Shown here in pieces: positions 5,848-8,982 of a stretch of 8,982 bases of DNA. The translations under genes were made by a program, and so were the position numbers. Numbering within the stretch: position 1 is the stretch's first letter; each line of letters starts with the position of its first letter. This DNA is from Desulfobacteraceae bacterium (GTDB lineage Bacteria; Desulfobacterota; Desulfobacteria; Desulfobacterales; Desulfobacteraceae). The notes beneath the pieces are model-generated. The model ran no database searches, was not told the DNA's origin, and worked only from the letters and a program-made list of their open reading frames with translations. The stretch spans positions 1 through 8,982 of the forward strand of contig DAOWDR010000327.1 of the NCBI GenBank assembly GCA_030638935.1. The letters are read 5' to 3'.

Positions 5848-7893
5848 TCAATATTTTAATCTGGCATAATAAGTTTTTTTGGATGCCTTTAGTGCATCTT
5901 TCAGGGTCAGGATACCGTTGCTGTTTAAAATGGGGATCAGTTTCTTAAATATTTCAGCCGTGGTGATGGCGTCCCCGAGAGCGGTATGTCTTCCTATAAT
6001 GTTAACACCCAGGCGTTTTGCTATGTTTTCCATGTCATGCTGTTCATGTACAGGATGAAGCACGGCAGAGAGCAAAAGGGTGTCCAGAGTTGGGTTTTTA
6101 AATTTGATGCCCGTGGGTTTTTCTTTTAATTTGAGCATTTTCATGTCAAAGGCTATGTTATGCCCTAAAAGAACTGTATCAGAGGTGAATTGCCTGAATC
6201 GCGGCAACACTTTTTTTATGGATTCCTTTTCCATGACCATCTCATAGTTAATACCGTGAATCCGATAGGATTCAATGGGAATATCTCTTTTGGGATCAAC
6301 TAACTCTTCAAAAATATCCTGGTACACAATTCTGTTGTTCACAATTCTAACGGCACCGATGGAAATGATTTCATCCCCCCCATCGGGATTTAAGCCCGTG
6401 GTTTCCGTATCAAACACAGTATATGTGATCTCTTTCAGGCTGGTATCCAGAAGATTTTTTGACTGGTTATCCACACTGAACAGATCAAAGTCATAGAACT
6501 CAGGTCTGCTGCCTGCCATTACCGGGGCTCTTTGCTTTACAGGGCTTAAGGATTTTTTTCCCGCCTTTGCAAGGATACTTATACCTGAACAGGTGGCCTT
6601 GTCCGGAGAATGAAATTTAATCCTGGCATTATTGAATTTGAGGACATACCCAAATCCGGGAAGGGCGTTTATTCTTTGGTGCATGATTTTTTTAATATCG
6701 GCAAGCAGACATGATTCATCCCAGGAAATCTCAAAATTGATTGAGCCTGCCGGATGTGAAATTACCAGGTTAAATTCCCTTTGTGAAGACAGCCGGAACA
6801 GGTTTTTAAATAAAAATACAAGTGCACGGGAAAAGGAATAGGCATCGGCCAGTATCCGTGTGTTCCAATGGTCATTGAATATATTGATTCTTATGTCACC
6901 ATGGCCGGTTTTTTTCTGGAGGGTTTGCAGAAAACTTTTCAGGTTAAGGGTTGTCAAAGGAAGTCTTGACAAAGAAAGATCACGGATAATATCTGATACC
7001 TGATGGTATTTTGTTTCAATGTTGTTAAATTTTTGGATCGGTTTCTCGTTTTCAAGAACAGTCTGGAACTCAGTCAATTGTTTGTCAATGATTTCATATT
7101 TTTGAATATCCGGGGAAATATCATGGACTGCCAGTATAAAACCTGTCATTTCATTATTTTGGTCCAGAATGGGGATGGCTTCGGCACTGATAAGGTCTCC
7201 GGTATAAATGGGGGTGATAAAATAAGATCCCACGCTTTTTTTCCGGTTGCTGAGACGCTGGGCAATTTCATCAATTGCATGGGCAACAAGGTTTTTGTCA
7301 ATGAGGTGGAAAATGGACCTGCCAAGCCCGATAAAATGCTCTGTTCCAGGGGGGGATTGCTTGTGGGTGAATATTTCTTTTGCAAGGGAGTTAAAAAGCA
7401 GAATTCGCCCGCTTTTATTGCAGATGATTACTCCCTGTGGCAGTTCGGCCATTATGGCGGCCAAAAGGTTTCTTTCCTTTTCAGTCTCTTTTCTGGCTGC
7501 CAGAATCTGTTCTGTGATGGTTTTATTCAGGTTTTCAAACATGTCGGCAAAATCATTTATTACCCGGGATAGATTGGTAATATCTTTGCTGCCTCTGATT
7601 TTTATGCGATGGGAGGGATTGGATTCATAGATTACCGAGGCTTCAGACGCCATTTTTTTCAAGGGCCTGATATATGTGTTGTAGGTAATATCAAATACCA
7701 CCCAAAGGGCAGCAAAAATAATAAAGGCAAGCCCTGTGAGTGGGAAAAGATTTTCCTGGCCCATGGCAATTAGCATCATTTCCTGGTGCACACTCAGTCC
7801 AAGCCAGATATAGGTCAGAATACCGCCGGCCATCAAGAGAATGCACAGACCACTTAGGACCACAAATTTCCAGAATCTATTGGTTTGAGTCAT
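5848..7893 (-). CDS. Membrane HAMP-PAS-pseudokinase fused to a DEDDh 3'-5' exonuclease (DnaQ-like)
   Basis: 681 residues from ATG 7893. Order of parts: two membrane helices (about 10-31 and 50-69) flanking a short external loop, a HAMP linker (70-122), a PAS-like domain (about 140-255), a degenerate histidine-kinase-like region (about 268-445) and a C-terminal DnaQ-type exonuclease (488-656). The exonuclease has all five DEDDh residues: Asp495 and Glu497 in 'FDTETTG', Asp583 in 'GHNIAFD', His636 and Asp641 in 'GRHTALGDA'. It is therefore probably an active metal-dependent 3'-5' exonuclease on DNA, RNA or small nucleotides, held at the membrane and controlled by the sensor part. The kinase-like region keeps an 'LFKNLF' N-box remnant (Asn364) but has no H box and no DxGxG. 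The start is uncertain: in-frame TTG codons at 7905 and 7899 also exist, and none has a clear ribosome site. A large hairpin ends 12 nt before the ATG. Confidence 0.88.
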   Translation of the reverse strand: MTQTNRFWKFVVLSGLCILLMAGGILTYIWLGLSVHQEMMLIAMGQENLFPLTGLAFIIFAALWVVFDITYNTYIRPLKKMASEASVIYESNPSHRIKIRGSKDITNLSRVINDFADMFENLNKTITEQILAARKETEKERNLLAAIMAELPQGVIICNKSGRILLFNSLAKEIFTHKQSPPGTEHFIGLGRSIFHLIDKNLVAHAIDEIAQRLSNRKKSVGSYFITPIYTGDLISAEAIPILDQNNEMTGFILAVHDISPDIQKYEIIDKQLTEFQTVLENEKPIQKFNNIETKYHQVSDIIRDLSLSRLPLTTLNLKSFLQTLQKKTGHGDIRINIFNDHWNTRILADAYSFSRALVFLFKNLFRLSSQREFNLVISHPAGSINFEISWDESCLLADIKKIMHQRINALPGFGYVLKFNNARIKFHSPDKATCSGISILAKAGKKSLSPVKQRAPVMAGSRPEFYDFDLFSVDNQSKNLLDTSLKEITYTVFDTETTGLNPDGGDEIISIGAVRIVNNRIVYQDIFEELVDPKRDIPIESYRIHGINYEMVMEKESIKKVLPRFRQFTSDTVLLGHNIAFDMKMLKLKEKPTGIKFKNPTLDTLLLSAVLHPVHEQHDMENIAKRLGVNIIGRHTALGDAITTAEIFKKLIPILNSNGILTLKDALKASKKTYYARLKY

Positions 7894-7905
7894 GGGCAAA
7901 ATCAA

Positions 7906-7948
7906 AGAAGAATTCTGAACCTTAAGGAAAGTGGTTCAGAATTCTTCT
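7906..7948 (-). terminator. 16-bp perfect hairpin, probable terminator or attenuator
   Basis: AGAAGAATTCTGAACC (7906-7921) is perfectly complementary to GGTTCAGAATTCTTCT (7933-7948), with an 11-nt loop. Read on the minus strand the stem is followed by the T-rich TTGATTTT, which fits an imperfect intrinsic terminator after the symporter and its small peptide. On the plus strand no T run follows. The stem stops only 12 nt before the exonuclease ATG, so it could also act as an attenuator or block ribosome access in read-through RNA. A palindromic protein-binding site is the other possibility. Confidence 0.6.
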
Positions 7949-7977
7949 ATATTAAAGGTTAGTTGTTTTTAGGATGA

Positions 7978-8064
7978 TTATCCCCACCATCCCCAGCCAA
8001 AACTGGCAACAAAAATAATACAAAAAGCAATTGTTGCAATTAGATATTTATCTTCTAAGGCCAT
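7978..8064 (-). CDS. 28-residue single-helix membrane peptide, likely symporter accessory protein
   Basis: A short reading frame of 28 codons plus TAA. It begins MALEDKYL, has a hydrophobic helix at about residues 8-22 (LIATIAFCIIFVA) and ends in the unusual aromatic tail GWGWWG. The ATG (8064) has AGAGGA (8076-8071) 6 nt upstream, the best ribosome site in this part of the window. It starts 35 nt after the symporter stop in the same direction and is followed by a hairpin, so it looks like the last gene of the symporter transcript. Very short one-helix proteins encoded next to sodium:solute symporters are known and annotated as symporter small accessory proteins; placing this peptide in that group is inference from position and topology, not from a confirmed match. 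Confidence 0.7.
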   Translation of the reverse strand: MALEDKYLIATIAFCIIFVASFGWGWWG

Positions 8065-8070
8065 AATATA

Positions 8071-8076
8071 TCCTCT
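8071..8076 (-). promoter_or_regulatory. Ribosome binding site of the small membrane peptide
   Basis: AGAGGA with a 6-nt spacer to ATG 8064, in an otherwise AT-rich 35-bp gap after the symporter. Its quality and spacing are the main support that the 28-codon frame is translated. Confidence 0.55.
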
Positions 8077-8099
8077 TTAATTAGTTTAAAAAAATGCTT

Positions 8100-8982
8100 C
8101 TATGCATCTGCTTCTTTGGTTACATCCATTAGCTCAACATCGGCACGTCTGATCTGTTCTTCAGAGGTGGTGGACATTTCAGCTTTAAAGCACAGAGCCC
8201 ACATCATCACAATACCCACGATCCACCAGACAATCTGCCATGCCCAGATGGCAGGGAATCCGCAGAAGGTAAAGGCTGAGTTACCCAGTAAAATTCCAGG
8301 TCCAAGGGCAAAGAAATACCATACAGGAACAATGATTTTCATCCTGGAACGCCATACTTTACCTTTTTCAGAAGGCCCGTCAATGCTGTTAAGCCATGTT
8401 CTGACTTCTTTTTGCCTGGCAATGGTTTCCTCGGAGTCCTTGAATCCAAGGCCCCGGCAGCCATAGGCCACAACAAAACCTGCAAAAATGCCCCAGAAGG
8501 CTGTATGCATGGAAAGAGGATATTTCCAGACAAAATAGGTTAACATGTTTACACAAATTCCGGCCAAAAGGCCCAGGGATGCTCCAATGCTTGGAAATTT
8601 GAATCCCCAGTGCACACCAACGAGCATAAGATACATAATTGTGCCAAAGGTGGTTGCAAACCCGCCGATCATAACAATGGCATCCGAGGATGTCAGGCTG
8701 ACGATTGCTGCTGCAAATGTTAACAATGTTGCCATGACCCGGTTGGTCCAGATCTGTTCTGAATGGGAACCCTGCTGTTTTCTCACATACCGCCACCATA
8801 CATCCCTCTGGATGATGGTACCGCCGGTTCCGATATAGGGAGCCGATGTGGAGTGGATGGCTGCAATGGCGCCAAGGAAAACAAGGCCGAGAACAGGGCC
8901 GGGTAAGAATTTTGTCATCAGTTTGGGTACAACATCCCCGTTGTTTGCGATGATCATCTCTCCGGACATTTCGAGTATTTTA
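8100..8982 (-). CDS. Sodium:solute symporter family protein, C-terminal half (5' end outside window)
   Basis: The frame is open to the window edge, giving the last 293 residues; members are usually 500-650. An ATG at 8969 is internal, because upstream codons remain open and no ribosome site precedes it. The key family motif is 'AAIHSTSAPYIGTGG' then 'QRDVW' (residues 40-62 of the visible part), matching the SSS helix whose Ser/Thr residues (here Ser44/Thr45) bind Na+. About six further hydrophobic helices follow, at roughly 82-100, 104-123, 132-150, 158-175, 214-233 and 245-264, and an acidic hydrophilic tail. It imports a solute with Na+ across the inner membrane. The substrate is not readable, but the adjacent exonuclease and DUF294/CBS genes recall acetate-permease loci, so a short carboxylate is the best guess. 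The TAG stop is 35 nt before the small membrane peptide. Confidence 0.88.
   Translation of the reverse strand, partial: KILEMSGEMIIANNGDVVPKLMTKFLPGPVLGLVFLGAIAAIHSTSAPYIGTGGTIIQRDVWWRYVRKQQGSHSEQIWTNRVMATLLTFAAAIVSLTSSDAIVMIGGFATTFGTIMYLMLVGVHWGFKFPSIGASLGLLAGICVNMLTYFVWKYPLSMHTAFWGIFAGFVVAYGCRGLGFKDSEETIARQKEVRTWLNSIDGPSEKGKVWRSRMKIIVPVWYFFALGPGILLGNSAFTFCGFPAIWAWQIVWWIVGIVMMWALCFKAEMSTTSEEQIRRADVELMDVTKEADA

Noticed and set aside
7003..7572. 189-codon plus-strand open frame opposite the exonuclease gene
   Set aside because: It lies wholly antisense to the PAS/kinase-like coding region, has no recognisable domain and no operon context; it is a shadow of the real gene.
8116..8838. Plus-strand and alternative minus-strand frames across the symporter
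   Set aside because: They overlap the clear SSS reading frame and show no domain or start signal.
1..8982. CRISPR array, IS element, tRNA/rRNA or prophage remains
   Set aside because: No regularly spaced repeats, transposase or integrase frames, cloverleaf or rRNA-like segments were seen on either strand.

Overview
The window comes from a fairly AT-rich Gram-negative genome. The gene content points to a sulfate-reducing Desulfobacterota, Desulfobacteraceae-like organism: a DUF748/DUF374 gene pair, a REC-plus-kinase protein with the DYKEKT-type receiver, and a sodium:solute symporter next to a DUF294/CBS protein and a DnaQ-type exonuclease. This assignment rests on protein style, not on a marker gene. 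No tRNA, rRNA, CRISPR array, IS element or prophage gene was seen.

Plus strand, 1-1622: the 3' end of a DUF748 (AsmA-like) envelope protein, then a DUF374 lysophospholipid acyltransferase-like gene starting at TTG 13 nt downstream, a gap of about 140 bp, and a small two-helix membrane protein with two cytoplasmic zinc ribbons. The last gene runs tail to tail into the minus-strand genes with a 9-nt overlap.

Minus strand, 8982-1614 (in transcription order): the C-terminal half of a sodium:solute symporter; a 28-codon single-helix membrane peptide easily missed by gene callers; a 16-bp perfect hairpin that looks like a terminator or attenuator; a membrane-anchored HAMP-PAS-pseudokinase-DEDDh exonuclease fusion; a LemA-family membrane protein; a cNMP-like/CBS/DUF294 nucleotidyltransferase-like protein; and a receiver-domain protein with a kinase ATPase domain. 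The order symporter, exonuclease, DUF294/CBS resembles the acetate-transport loci (actP, DUF4212, DUF294-CBS, exonuclease, near acs and the CrbS sensor) that I recall from gammaproteobacteria. By inference this is a carboxylate uptake and signalling locus.

The most interesting points are these. Two kinase-like proteins of the same cluster have lost the phosphoacceptor histidine: the exonuclease fusion, and the REC-HATPase protein, where an aspartate sits where the histidine is expected. The cNMP-like domain of the DUF294 protein lacks the usual Glu and Arg ligands. LemA is inserted between exonuclease and DUF294 genes. A tiny membrane peptide follows the symporter. Together this suggests a membrane signalling assembly that works through nucleotide binding and protein contacts more than through classical phosphotransfer; that is inference.
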